Source: Winogradskyella immobilis
Lineage (GTDB): Bacteria; Bacteroidota; Bacteroidia; Flavobacteriales; Flavobacteriaceae
NCBI RefSeq assembly: GCF_021887715.1
Contig: NZ_JAIQXX010000002.1
Coordinates: forward strand, 124,001 to 188,000
Direction: 5' to 3'
Length of the DNA: 64,000 nucleotides
Shown: in pieces, positions 1-8,999 of the stretch
Position numbering within the stretch: position 1 is the first letter of the stretch
Layout: every line of letters begins with the position of its first letter
Translations under genes and position numbers: made by a program
Notes under the pieces: generated by a model
What the model saw: only the letters and a program-made list of their open reading frames with translations
Told to the model about the DNA's origin: nothing
Databases searched by the model: none

Positions 1-1151
1 AATTTATCACCACTTTTTGTAAACACTAAAGTTGGCCGATAATAAGTTTCTATTAAACGTGACGCCACAATACCTATAACCCCTTTATGCCAATCTTCTT
101 GATAAACAACTGTTGTATATTGGTCTTGTTCATTATCTTTCTCTATATGTAACAACGCTTCTTTCGTTATCCGTTTATCTGTTTCTCTCCGATCTGTATT
201 ATACTGATCTATATCCACAGCGTATGTAGCCGCTAAATTGAAATCGGTTTCTGTAAGTAACGTTACAGCGTGGTTACCATGCTTCATTCTTCCGGCAGCA
301 TTAATCCTTGGCGCTATTATAAAAACAACATCGGTAATGGTAAGTTCTTCTTTTTTTACCTCAGCAATAATAGCTTTCATACCTGGTCTTGGATTGGTAT
401 TAATCACTTGTAATCCAAAATAAGCTAATGCTCTGTTCTCACCAACAATAGGTACTATATCAGCGCCAATTGCAGTGGCCACCAAATCTAGGTACTCTAC
501 TAAATCTTCTGGGGTTTGTCCATCTTTTGATGCTAAAGCTGAGATCAGTTTAAAACCAACTCCGCAACCACATAGTTCTTTAAATGGGTACTTGCAATCA
601 TTCCGTTTAGGATCTAAAACAGCAATTGCGCTTGGTATTTTATCTCCAGGTCTATGATGGTCGCAGATAATAAAATCGATTCCCTTTTCTTGAGCATAAG
701 CAATCTTTTCTATAGCCTTTATACCACAGTCTAAAGCTATAATTAAAGAGAAATCATTGTCGTGAGCAAAATCAATACCTTGGTAAGACACACCATAACC
801 TTCGTCATATCGATCGGGAATGTAGGTGGCTACAGCTTCTGTTTTTGTTTTTAAATACGACGCCATTAAAGCTACTGATGTAGTACCATCGACATCGTAA
901 TCCCCATAAACTAATATGTTTTCACTATTAGCTATTGCAGTTTCAATACGCGCTACCGCTTTATCCATATCTTTCATTAAAAATGGATCGTGCAATTCAT
1001 TAAAACTCGGTCTAAAAAATATTTTTGCGGATTCGTATGTATCTATGTCACGTTGTAATAATAGCGTCGCCACTACATCATCTACCTGAAGCGTTTTTTT
1101 TAGAGCTTCAACTTTTGAAATTTCAGGTTTTGGTTTTAGCGTCCAACGCAT
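1..1151 (-). CDS. recJ: Single-stranded-DNA-specific exonuclease RecJ, 5' part only (gene runs off the window)
   Basis: RecJ is a 5'-3' single-strand DNA exonuclease of the DHH phosphoesterase superfamily used in recombination and mismatch/base-excision repair. Translating the minus strand from the ATG at 1151 gives about 383 residues before the window edge; RecJ is usually near 560-580. I see DYDVDGT at about residues 84-90, a CDHH motif further on, then APRINAAGR and GVIGIVASRL, which are family signatures. The reading frame is open to base 1. The start is the first in-frame ATG and gives the usual N-terminus (MRWTLKP). No operon partner is visible upstream; the next gene lies 160 bp away. 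Confidence 0.95.
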   Translation of the reverse strand, partial: MRWTLKPKPEISKVEALKKTLQVDDVVATLLLQRDIDTYESAKIFFRPSFNELHDPFLMKDMDKAVARIETAIANSENILVYGDYDVDGTTSVALMASYLKTKTEAVATYIPDRYDEGYGVSYQGIDFAHDNDFSLIIALDCGIKAIEKIAYAQEKGIDFIICDHHRPGDKIPSAIAVLDPKRNDCKYPFKELCGCGVGFKLISALASKDGQTPEDLVEYLDLVATAIGADIVPIVGENRALAYFGLQVINTNPRPGMKAIIAEVKKEELTITDVVFIIAPRINAAGRMKHGNHAVTLLTETDFNLAATYAVDIDQYNTDRRETDKRITKEALLHIEKDNEQDQYTTVVYQEDWHKGVIGIVASRLIETYYRPTLVFTKSGDK

Positions 1152-1309
1152 GTATTAAATAAGATGTCTAATTAATTTTAAAGAATAATAAATCCAAACA
1201 AATATAATGATAACGAATATTTTCTTAAATAGACAATTAATGGCTATAAAGAATATACGATTCTGCCTAAAGTAAGAAACATCCTTTTTTATTAGTAAAT
1301 TTAGGTTTA

Positions 1310-1972
1310 TTACGTCAAACCAAAATAAACACAAATTAATGCTATAGTGTCAAAAAAACCATGCACAGCTATAACAAACCACAAATCGTATTTACGTAAG
1401 TAAAATATCAATGCTAAAAGTGCACCTACAATACCAGTAACAAGTTGACCGGTAATACCTTGATAACTGTGCATGAATCCAAAAAAACACGCAAGTAAGA
1501 CAATATTAAGTACTATGCTGACTTTGCTTTCTCCAAAGAATTTTACAAATTGGCGCATAAAATACCCACGGAAGATAATTTCTTCTCCAAATCCAGCCGT
1601 AGCCCAAACGACTACTAAGGCAATTAAACAGGCAGGAAGATTGCCTTTTAATTCATCAAAAGCGGAGTAATCTATAGGCGCATCTGTGAGCATTGTAATT
1701 CCAGGGACCAATAGAAAAACATAAAATGCAAAGAGTCCTAATGCAAGTAATGGCGCAAATAAAAATATATTTTTGAATGTGAATTTTTCACGTTGAAAAC
1801 CAAGTGCTGCAAATGGTTTTCCTTTATATTCTATATAATTGGCTATAATGATGAGTATAGAAATTAGGATATTCTCTATGTAGCTGATACGGATGGGACC
1901 AAACCATAAAAATAAGATGATTGCTATGGTAATTAATGGAATTAATACTTGTCTCAAAGTGATTTTGTTCAT
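1310..1972 (-). CDS. CPBP family intramembrane glutamic endopeptidase
   Basis: A 220-residue polytopic membrane protein of the CPBP (Abi/CAAX protease-like) family. The three conserved motifs are present: EExxxR at E130/E131/R135 (GFGEEIIFRG), FxxxH ending at H168 (FGFMH), and a third motif around H204 (HGFFDT). About six hydrophobic segments surround them. The family includes prenyl-protein proteases and bacterial proteins linked to bacteriocin self-immunity or anti-sigma-factor cleavage. The substrate here is unknown. The gene stands alone between recJ and a LytTR regulator, both separated by over 100 bp. Confidence 0.88.
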   Translation of the reverse strand: MNKITLRQVLIPLITIAIILFLWFGPIRISYIENILISILIIIANYIEYKGKPFAALGFQREKFTFKNIFLFAPLLALGLFAFYVFLLVPGITMLTDAPIDYSAFDELKGNLPACLIALVVVWATAGFGEEIIFRGYFMRQFVKFFGESKVSIVLNIVLLACFFGFMHSYQGITGQLVTGIVGALLALIFYLRKYDLWFVIAVHGFFDTIALICVYFGLT

Positions 1973-2086
1973 TTTTTTAGATTGTAAATTCTAAACGAAG
2001 TAATGAACTAAATCTCTGAAAACCCTTTTAAATGCTTATGTTTTTACTGAGTGGTCGTAAATTTATAACTGAATAGTCAGCATCTT

Positions 2087-2923
2087 TTATTGAAACCAAT
2101 CTAAAAATGCTTTTCGTTTGTAACGACTGATATTGATGACACCAATGGCATCGTTTTTAAAGGACGATTTTAACAGAATATTTAGCTTCCCATTTTCTAT
2201 CTTTTCAATTTGATCTACAGCATCTTTGTGAACGATAATTTTTCGATTGGCTCTAAAAAATAATTGGTCATTAATTTTTTCTTCTAGCTCATTCAATGTA
2301 AAATCGGTGTTAATTGTTTTGCCATCATTCTGAACCGTATACACAATTTTGTTTTCGCTATAAAAACATGCAATGTTCTCATAGGTAAGCTTTGTTATTT
2401 TTGCACCACTCTCTATAGTGATTTCAGCATCTTTTATGGATAATTTATATAAATCATATATGTCTAGTGCATACCATAAACCTATGAAAATAAAACATAA
2501 TAATAAAGTAATTAGTAAACCAATTAATATATAATAGAACTTTATTTGTCCATTAGAAACTAATTCTACAATAATATTTACAGGAATATATATTATTGTA
2601 ATATATCCTAAAGTAGAAGCCATAAACTTTACGATAGTAGCAGTTTCTATTTTTCTATAGAAATACTTTTTCTTATAAAATTTAAAATTAAGATCTGCTA
2701 TAATTCCAATTAGAATCGAAAAAACAATAGTAAACAGAAAACCTTCTATCGGGAATCTATAGGATTTGCTATCTATAAAATTATCACTAGTTGCTATATG
2801 ATTTACAACTAAAGAGAAAATGATTAATATAATTACTTTCTGAAACCAACGTCTTTCAGAATTACCTATAAATCTATGCCATATTGTTTTTGTTGTACTC
2901 TTGGTTGGCTGTTTAGTACTCAT
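2087..2923 (-). CDS. Membrane-anchored LytTR-domain transcriptional regulator
   Basis: A 278-residue protein. Residues about 25-160 carry four hydrophobic segments, and residues about 170-278 form a LytTR DNA-binding domain (features such as LFFRANRKIIVHKDAV, and a C-terminus ending in SRYKRKAFLDWF). LytTR proteins bind short direct repeats. Most carry a receiver domain, but this one has membrane helices instead, a layout common in Bacteroidota one-component regulators. No histidine kinase is adjacent. The neighbours (CPBP protease downstream, PL7-like lipoprotein upstream) are on the same strand but are separated by more than 110 bp, so targets cannot be inferred. Confidence 0.85.
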   Translation of the reverse strand: MSTKQPTKSTTKTIWHRFIGNSERRWFQKVIILIIFSLVVNHIATSDNFIDSKSYRFPIEGFLFTIVFSILIGIIADLNFKFYKKKYFYRKIETATIVKFMASTLGYITIIYIPVNIIVELVSNGQIKFYYILIGLLITLLLCFIFIGLWYALDIYDLYKLSIKDAEITIESGAKITKLTYENIACFYSENKIVYTVQNDGKTINTDFTLNELEEKINDQLFFRANRKIIVHKDAVDQIEKIENGKLNILLKSSFKNDAIGVINISRYKRKAFLDWFQ

Positions 2924-3037
2924 GGATTAGAAACTCTTTTTTTATCAGATTCAAAATTAAAAAATAATTCCTCTATAGAATTTTCACCAAGAATATTGCT
3001 ATCAAGTATTTATGGCAGCTATCTTAATAATTAAGGC

Positions 3038-3910
3038 TTAATTTAAATCTTCTGTTTCAAATTTAAATGTAGTATATCCTAAAATAAGATGTTCTGTATG
3101 TGTGTTTGCAGCATTATATGCACCTGCTTTTAAGTAATAACCATTAGAAATACTAGTATCATTTACCCAATCGGTTGTAGCATCTGGTTGAAAAGATTGA
3201 TCTAGAATTATAGTGTTGTTTTGCATTACTGTAATATGCGCATAACCTCCACTTTTTTCTAAAATAACTTTTAACGGAAATTGATTATAATCAACACCAT
3301 TTAAAAATGGATAATCCACTTTGTTAAATGTCGTTTGATTAGAACTTACTTCTGGGTCTTTACGGATTACTGTTTCTAGTTTATTATCATGAAGTTCTAG
3401 TCTAAAAAATGGCTTGTTAGAATTGCCTCCTCTATTATGAACTTGCGCAATTGTAAAACCATCATCTGGGACATCATAATATACAGCTTCAAATTCCATT
3501 TTTGAATATGATGTTAATGGGCCTTCTGAAATTTGCTTAAACTCTGCACGTCTACCTTTTTCTTGTTGGCATTCAAGGTTTAATTCAACCAAATCATCTT
3601 CCATATAAAAATAAGGGTCATTAGGCAAGGTGTTTTCAAAAACATTAACTAATGCATCTTCGTCAGTATCGCAAGGTGGACTATCACAACCGCCTGTATT
3701 CCAACTGTGCTCAATAACCAAATTTTCATTAAATACAAAACGAGAATTTAAAACCTCACTATTATCTGGTTCTGTATCCTCATCATTATCATCAAAATCA
3801 TCTTCTAGAGATTGCTCATTTGATGTTCTATCTTCAGAAGAACAATTCTCAACAGTTAAAAATAAAACCCCGAAAATAATCAGGTATTTAATTATGTGCG
3901 TTAACTTCAT
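3038..3910 (-). CDS. PL7-family alginate-lyase-like lipoprotein
   Basis: A 290-residue secreted protein. The N-terminal hydrophobic segment ends at a Cys (C23) followed by an Asp/Glu-rich linker, as in Bacteroidota surface lipoproteins; the residues before C23 (TVEN) are a poor lipobox. The rest matches polysaccharide lyase family 7: RAEFK at 121-125 corresponds to the RxExR motif, QVH at 156-158 to Q(I/V)H, and YYLKAGAYN near the C-terminus to YFKAGxYxQ. The second Arg of the first motif is Lys here. PL7 enzymes cleave alginate by beta-elimination. No SusCD pair or other alginate gene is adjacent, so this appears to be a stand-alone enzyme. Substrate is inferred from family only. Confidence 0.82.
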   Translation of the reverse strand: MKLTHIIKYLIIFGVLFLTVENCSSEDRTSNEQSLEDDFDDNDEDTEPDNSEVLNSRFVFNENLVIEHSWNTGGCDSPPCDTDEDALVNVFENTLPNDPYFYMEDDLVELNLECQQEKGRRAEFKQISEGPLTSYSKMEFEAVYYDVPDDGFTIAQVHNRGGNSNKPFFRLELHDNKLETVIRKDPEVSSNQTTFNKVDYPFLNGVDYNQFPLKVILEKSGGYAHITVMQNNTIILDQSFQPDATTDWVNDTSISNGYYLKAGAYNAANTHTEHLILGYTTFKFETEDLN

Positions 3911-3967
3911 TCTATAATATAGTTATATAACTGATTGTAAAACTATAAAATTTTTATCTAAACTATT

Positions 3968-4399
3968 TTACTCGTTATTATGCAAATGTACACTTGTTGT
4001 AACCTCTGCAAAGCGCCTAAACATTTCCATCACTCCGCAGTATTTTTCAATAGATAAATCTACAGCTTTATTAATCTTAGATGCATTTAAATCTGAACCG
4101 TAGAAGTGATACTTCACGTCTACTTTATGGTAATATTTTGGGTGTTCGTCTGTTAATTCTCCGAACACTTCCATTTTAAAATCTTCTGGTGAGGCTTTCA
4201 TTTTCTTTAGCACAGATACCACATCTAACCCAGAACAACCTGCTAAAGATGATAACATCATTGCTTTAGGGCCAAGACCTTCGTCATTACCACCGCTAGC
4301 TTTTCCTGCGTCCATTAATACTGTGTGATTGCCTTCTCTAGGATTGTCAGATTCAAATAACATATTTCCTTTCCAATCTACAGTCACTTTATCTGCCAT
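3968..4399 (-). CDS. OsmC family protein
   Basis: A 143-residue protein of the OsmC/Ohr family, which reduces organic hydroperoxides using two cysteines. Both are present: one in SLAGCSGLD (about residue 55) and one in EKYCGVMEMF (about residue 119). The length fits the family. The gene lies back to back with the AhpD-like gene at 4547, and both may belong to a peroxide response. The 147-bp gap between them must hold both promoters; I see no clear operator. Confidence 0.92.
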   Translation of the reverse strand: MADKVTVDWKGNMLFESDNPREGNHTVLMDAGKASGGNDEGLGPKAMMLSSLAGCSGLDVVSVLKKMKASPEDFKMEVFGELTDEHPKYYHKVDVKYHFYGSDLNASKINKAVDLSIEKYCGVMEMFRRFAEVTTSVHLHNNE

Positions 4400-4546
4400 A
4401 AGTGTATTTGTTTTAAATTAAAAAATATAGAACCTGCATAAAGTTAAATTTACTAAAATCGTCATTAAGTATTTTAGGCAATTTGCGCATTTGGCACTAT
4501 CTTGTTGCCTCAAAAATACTATTTATAACCTTAAAAAAATATTAAA

Positions 4547-5149
4547 ATGGCATTAGTAACACCATTATCTGCAGATCATGATTTAGAAACTAAAGAATTG
4601 GCTGAATTCTTTAATGAAACACTTGGGTTTTGTCCTAATTCTGTATTAACCATGCAACGTCGACCTGCTATATCTAAAGCTTTTATTAATTTAAACAAAG
4701 CCGTTATGGCTAATGAAGGTCGTGTCACTTCTGCTTTAAAACGTATGATTGCTTGGGTAAGTAGTAATGCCACAGGATGTCGTTATTGTCAGGCACATGC
4801 TATTAGAGCTGCAGAACGTTATGGTGCTGAGCAAGAACAGTTAGACAATATTTGGGAATACAAAACGCATTCTGCATTCTCTGAAGCAGAGCGTGTAGCT
4901 TTAGATTTTAGTTTAGCAGCTACTTTGGTGCCAAATTCGGTTGATGCAGATCTTAAAAAACGATTATATGAGCACTGGAACGAAGGAGAAATTGTGGAAA
5001 TGCTTGGTGTGATTTCTTTATTTGGTTACCTAAATCGTTGGAATGATAGTATGGGAACCGATATTGAAGATGGTGCTGTTGAAAGTGGAAATCAATACTT
5101 AGGAAAACACGGTTATAATGTTGGAAAACATGATGGGTCAAAATACTAG
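4547..5149 (+). CDS. Carboxymuconolactone decarboxylase/AhpD-like peroxidase-related protein
   Basis: A 200-residue protein with the CMD/AhpD redox motif: GCRYCQAHA gives C78, C81 and H84. Such proteins act as alkylhydroperoxidases or thiol-disulfide partners. The length matches the 'peroxidase-related enzyme' subgroup. It is divergent from the OsmC gene, and two hairpins with T-tracts follow it (about 5173-5234). Start is the first ATG, 3 nt after an A-rich stretch typical of weak Bacteroidota ribosome-binding sites. Confidence 0.88.
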   Translation: MALVTPLSADHDLETKELAEFFNETLGFCPNSVLTMQRRPAISKAFINLNKAVMANEGRVTSALKRMIAWVSSNATGCRYCQAHAIRAAERYGAEQEQLDNIWEYKTHSAFSEAERVALDFSLAATLVPNSVDADLKKRLYEHWNEGEIVEMLGVISLFGYLNRWNDSMGTDIEDGAVESGNQYLGKHGYNVGKHDGSKY

Positions 5150-5206
5150 ATCGCTTCACTTTTAGACCATAGGCAGCCTCTTTGAGGCTTTTAGATAAAT
5201 TAGATT

Positions 5207-5234
5207 AACCTTACCAGAAATGGTGAGGTTTTTT
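5207..5234 (+). terminator. Rho-independent terminator after the AhpD-like gene
   Basis: AACCTTACCA pairs with TGGTGAGGTT (one G-U pair) around an AGAA loop, followed by a T-run. A weaker hairpin, AGCCTC-TTT-GAGGCT with T's, precedes it at about 5174-5192. Confidence 0.75.
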
Positions 5235-5367
5235 GTGAAAATTTTCATCGTATCTAATAAAATAAGCTCTTCTACGTCCAAAGCACTTTTAAAATAAATC
5301 AACCTATATAAGGAATTTAAGAAAACGGGGGTATTAGTATCCCAGTTTTTGTCTTTTATAAATCTAA

Positions 5368-7044
5368 TTATTTGTCTTTTCTGTTTTTTTGAAGGAAATA
5401 AAAAGCAGTTCCTAATTGGAACCGCGAAAAATTATTATCTATATCCATTAAGTCATTAGAGATACTATATCTTACAAATACTTTTGATGATGTAGAAATA
5501 TCGAGATAGGCCATAAATTCTATAGTGTTTATCCAATTGCTTTTTTCATTCAAAACACTTCTGAATTCTATATCGTCAGTTAAAATTTCATTGAATGATA
5601 GTTTGTCAGAAACAAAGATTCCATACCTTTTTTCTGGAAAGAAATGGAGTCTCAATTGTGAAGCCCATTCAAATGAATTTGTGTTTTTTCCTTCTTCATC
5701 TTCTGTAAATCTATATCCGCTTCTGGCGAACTCAATACCTGAATCAATAAAACCATTAAGTTTTAAGTTTTGGTTTTCAAAAGCTAATAAATTGAGATTT
5801 CCCCCTACAGAAAAATTCCTATATTGATAGAGACTCAAATTATCAAAACCCCCATTTTCAGGGAGTAAAAATTTATTGTTTTCTTCTATTTTAGATAATA
5901 AGACCTTACCATCTAAATATTCAAAAAAACCTCCTCCACCTCCAAGAAAATCACCTCTCGCTGTATTGATATTAAATCGCTTTGAAATTTCGGTTTGAAT
6001 AATCCCATTAGGGTTATCTTCTTCTAATGCGCCTATTAAGTCTGAATATACAACAGCTTCAAGAATTTTAGTAGATTCTTCTTTATATAAATTTGATGAT
6101 TTTTGATTCAAATCCAATAATATTTTCTGCTTAGAAGGACTAATATCATTTGCATTAACATCTATAATTCTTTGATAATCTATAATGTCATTTACAAACA
6201 TAAAAGGTTTTACTTTTTCAGTTGATATAGGGATGTAATTAGGGTCTACTTTAGATGATTTATCCTCTCTTTTTACAATGAAGTTTTCCCCATTAGGAAA
6301 TACTTGAGTATCATGAGTCTGAGTAGGGTTGGCTTTTATCGAGTAATCATAAAGGCTGTACAGTTTCATTAATCTAAAACCTCTTAGATTACTTATTGAA
6401 GAAACACCAATAGAATATTTATTTACAAATGTTATATCAATACCATCCAGTTTACCTCTTACCTCTATTTTTTCGATAAATCCCGAATAGAAAGATATCT
6501 CTACAACTGGATTTTCAAGCTCACCAATAACGGTGTCAAAATTTTTGACACTTTTTTTGCCTATACCTAAAAATCCTTTATTATTTTCACCATTAGAATG
6601 CTTGATGCTAGCATAAACATCTATTTCTTCACTTTTTAAATTTATAGTTGCAACTTGTGGGCGTTCATTTACTGTAAATAGATAAGAAGCTATCTCATTG
6701 AATAAGCCTTTTATTTTATCCCTCTGATTAATAGTATAATTATAATTGCTAGGTATCATCTTCTTTTGCAAAAGAGTTAAGAAACTATTCTTCAATTTTG
6801 CTTCAAAAAGGCTATAATTAAAGGGCTTTAATGAGAATTTAACTATTTTATTACTGTTACCAAAAGATTCAATGACAATATTAGTAAAACCATTCTCATT
6901 CTGAGATACTTTTATGATTACATCATCAGGAATGGCGCCAGAAGTTAATGTAATGTTAGATTTATTAAGCGATGATTGATATTCTTGAGAAAAAGAATAA
7001 TTATAAATCATCAATAACATTAATAATAGTAGTAATCTTTTCAT
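5368..7044 (-). CDS. Secreted protein of unknown function, possibly outer-membrane associated
   Basis: A 558-residue protein that I do not recognise. Residues 1-20 are a signal peptide (hydrophobic run, then SFSQ). The last ~150 residues alternate hydrophobic and polar residues and end in an aromatic strand (FQLGTAFYF) before a short basic tail, which suggests beta-strands. No catalytic motif is visible. The gene is isolated, with 218 bp downstream and 214 bp upstream noncoding, and codon use is like its neighbours. Confidence 0.7.
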   Translation of the reverse strand: MKRLLLLLMLLMIYNYSFSQEYQSSLNKSNITLTSGAIPDDVIIKVSQNENGFTNIVIESFGNSNKIVKFSLKPFNYSLFEAKLKNSFLTLLQKKMIPSNYNYTINQRDKIKGLFNEIASYLFTVNERPQVATINLKSEEIDVYASIKHSNGENNKGFLGIGKKSVKNFDTVIGELENPVVEISFYSGFIEKIEVRGKLDGIDITFVNKYSIGVSSISNLRGFRLMKLYSLYDYSIKANPTQTHDTQVFPNGENFIVKREDKSSKVDPNYIPISTEKVKPFMFVNDIIDYQRIIDVNANDISPSKQKILLDLNQKSSNLYKEESTKILEAVVYSDLIGALEEDNPNGIIQTEISKRFNINTARGDFLGGGGGFFEYLDGKVLLSKIEENNKFLLPENGGFDNLSLYQYRNFSVGGNLNLLAFENQNLKLNGFIDSGIEFARSGYRFTEDEEGKNTNSFEWASQLRLHFFPEKRYGIFVSDKLSFNEILTDDIEFRSVLNEKSNWINTIEFMAYLDISTSSKVFVRYSISNDLMDIDNNFSRFQLGTAFYFLQKNRKDK

Positions 7045-7258
7045 ATTTCTTGATTTTAAAATGAATTTTTTTCTGCTAGGTGGTTGATAGACCTTGCTAA
7101 TTTATTTGTTAAAACAGCATCATACAATACTTAGAACTGGGTATATTTTAGAAAATATTTAATTCATTTTAAAACAATAGTAGCTACTAATTGTATCATT
7201 ACAATTATCGATGATAAGGCACTTCTAAGTCCAAAGTGTTTTTAAAATAAGTCATTCC
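7045..7258. other. Intergenic region without recognisable feature
   Basis: 214 bp between the unknown secreted protein and the uracil-DNA-glycosylase-like gene. It is AT-rich with no ORF and no strong hairpin. The upstream side presumably holds the promoter of the 558-residue gene. Confidence 0.5.
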
Positions 7259-7840
7259 TTATAAGGAATTTGTTAAAACTATGTTTACTTTTTTCTGTAA
7301 CTCAGGTACAATCAATTCTTCAAACCAAGGGTTTTTAGCACGCCAAAATCGGTTAGTTGGTGATGGATGTGGAATAGGAAAATACATGGGTAAATAACTT
7401 TTATACTCACCAACGGTTTCTGTCAAGGTTTTTTTGGCTTTCCCTTTTAAATAATATTTCTGGGCATAAGCGCCAATCAACAACACCATTTTTACATTTG
7501 GCATTTTACTTAACAGTTGCTTGTGCCATTGTGGTGCGCATTCTGGTCGAGGTGGTAAATCTCCTGTTTTTCCTTTTCCTGGATAACAAAACCCCATAGG
7601 GATAATGGCAAATTTTTTAGTGTCGTAAAAATCCTCGTCAGTTACATTAAGCCACTGTCGTAACTTCTTTCCACTTTGGTCATCCCAGGGTACACCAGAG
7701 GCATGTACTTTTGTTCCTGGTGCTTGGCCAATAATTACAATTTTAGATTCTGGATGTGCTGTTACTACAGGTCGTGGACCCAATGGTAAATGTGCTTTGC
7801 AAATGTCACATTGATTAATATGCTTTAGCAGGTCTTTCAT
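7259..7840 (-). CDS. Uracil-DNA glycosylase superfamily protein
   Basis: A 193-residue protein. GQAPGTKVH near residue 38 matches the water-activating motif of family 4/5-like uracil-DNA glycosylases, and HPSPTNRFW near the C-terminus matches the DNA-intercalating HPS loop. An N-terminal CxxC (QCDICKAH) and later cysteines recall the Fe-S forms. Expected role: removal of uracil or related damaged bases from DNA. The specific subfamily cannot be fixed by eye. A palindrome with CCCGATAGTTATCGGG lies just upstream. Confidence 0.82.
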   Translation of the reverse strand: MKDLLKHINQCDICKAHLPLGPRPVVTAHPESKIVIIGQAPGTKVHASGVPWDDQSGKKLRQWLNVTDEDFYDTKKFAIIPMGFCYPGKGKTGDLPPRPECAPQWHKQLLSKMPNVKMVLLIGAYAQKYYLKGKAKKTLTETVGEYKSYLPMYFPIPHPSPTNRFWRAKNPWFEELIVPELQKKVNIVLTNSL

Positions 7841-7876
7841 TTTATCAACCTAATATAGGATATAAGATTGCTTCGT

Positions 7877-7896
7877 ATCCCGATAGTTATCGGGAT
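7877..7896. repeat. Short palindromic intergenic element (CCCGATA type)
   Basis: ATCCCGATAGTTATCGGGAT is an almost perfect 20-bp palindrome in the hopJ/UDG gap. A perfect version (TCCCGATAGCTATCGGGA) occurs at 28783-28800. Elements like this are scattered as REP-like repeats in flavobacterial genomes; the function is unknown. Confidence 0.6.
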
Positions 7897-7915
7897 TCCT
7901 AGCAATGACATAAAT

Positions 7916-8260
7916 TTATTTTTTCTTTAGCGGAGTGCCTTCAAAAAATAAGCCTTCAAATCCTGTTTTCATAAAATTACGAATATTTTGATGACCTTCG
8001 CCATTTGGGTCTTTTAACACATCTTCAAAATAAAATTGCCCAAAACATGCTAATGTTTCTTCTTTACTTAAATTTTGGAGTTTTGCAAATGCTAATAATT
8101 TACAAGATCCTAAATTTTCATCCTTGCTATTTTCTAACACCCCATTTTTAAAAGTCGTTGGTGTAAAATTATAGTACGTTTCTATAACCATCATGGTTTC
8201 TGAAAAGGCAACTTCTGTTGAATTGTTTTTTAGCTTATTTATAAATACTTCTATATTCAT
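7916..8260 (-). CDS. HopJ type III effector family protein
   Basis: A 114-residue protein matching the HopJ family (FNPTTFKNG-like motif YYNFTPTTFKNG near residue 29, CKLLAFAKLQ, and HQNIRNFMKTG at the C-terminus). Despite the name, the family is widespread in free-living bacteria without type III secretion, and its function is not established. It lies 39 bp downstream of rsmI on the same strand and may be co-transcribed. Confidence 0.85.
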   Translation of the reverse strand: MNIEVFINKLKNNSTEVAFSETMMVIETYYNFTPTTFKNGVLENSKDENLGSCKLLAFAKLQNLSKEETLACFGQFYFEDVLKDPNGEGHQNIRNFMKTGFEGLFFEGTPLKKK

Positions 8261-8299
8261 TTTTGTTATTAGATTCTTCAGTTCGTTCTGTATAGCATT

Positions 8300-8971
8300 C
8301 TATTTTTTACCTCCAACAATAATTACCAGTTCTCCTTTTGGTGGTTTATTGGCATAATACTCTAAAACTTCTTTTGCAGTACCGCGAATGGTTTCTTCGT
8401 ACAATTTGGTTAATTCCCTAGAAACAGAAACAGGTCTGTTTTCACCAAAATACTCACAGAAATGACTTAATGTTTTTATTAGTTTATGTGGGCTTTCATA
8501 AAAAATTAAGGTTCGTGTTTCTTCCGCTAAAAGCTTTAAACGGGTTTGACGCCCTTTTTTTACGGGTAAAAACCCTTCAAACACAAACTTATCGTTTGGC
8601 AAACCGCTATTAACCAATGCAGGCACAAATGCTGTAGCTCCTGGTAAGCATTCTACTTCAATACCATGCTCTACACAAGCTCTAGTCAATAAAAATCCTG
8701 GATCTGAAATGGCTGGTGTTCCGGCATCACTGATAACAGCAATAGATAGCCCAGATTTCAATTTTTCTACAATGGCATTGGTCATCTTATGCTCATTGTG
8801 CATATGATGACTTTGCATTTGTGTGGTAATCTCAAAATGTTTTAATAATTTTCCTGAAGTTCTGGTATCTTCAGCAAGAATAAGATCTACATCTTTTAAA
8901 ACATCAACAGCTCTAAAAGTCATGTCTTTTAGATTGCCAATAGGAGTCGGAACTAAATACAATTTGCCCAT
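8300..8971 (-). CDS. rsmI: 16S rRNA (cytidine1402-2'-O)-methyltransferase RsmI
   Basis: RsmI uses SAM to methylate the ribose of C1402 in the 16S decoding centre. The 223-residue ORF starts with the family signature LYLVPTPIGNL, then LAEDTRTSGKLLKHF, the SAM-site segment SDAGTPAISDPG, and GATAFVPALVNSGL. Length is close to the family norm (slightly short at the C-terminus, as usual in Bacteroidota). It lies 28 bp downstream of a conserved hypothetical gene on the same strand. Confidence 0.96.
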   Translation of the reverse strand: MGKLYLVPTPIGNLKDMTFRAVDVLKDVDLILAEDTRTSGKLLKHFEITTQMQSHHMHNEHKMTNAIVEKLKSGLSIAVISDAGTPAISDPGFLLTRACVEHGIEVECLPGATAFVPALVNSGLPNDKFVFEGFLPVKKGRQTRLKLLAEETRTLIFYESPHKLIKTLSHFCEYFGENRPVSVSRELTKLYEETIRGTAKEVLEYYANKPPKGELVIIVGGKK

Positions 8972-8999
8972 ATTTATTTTCCACTAATGTGGGAATCTA

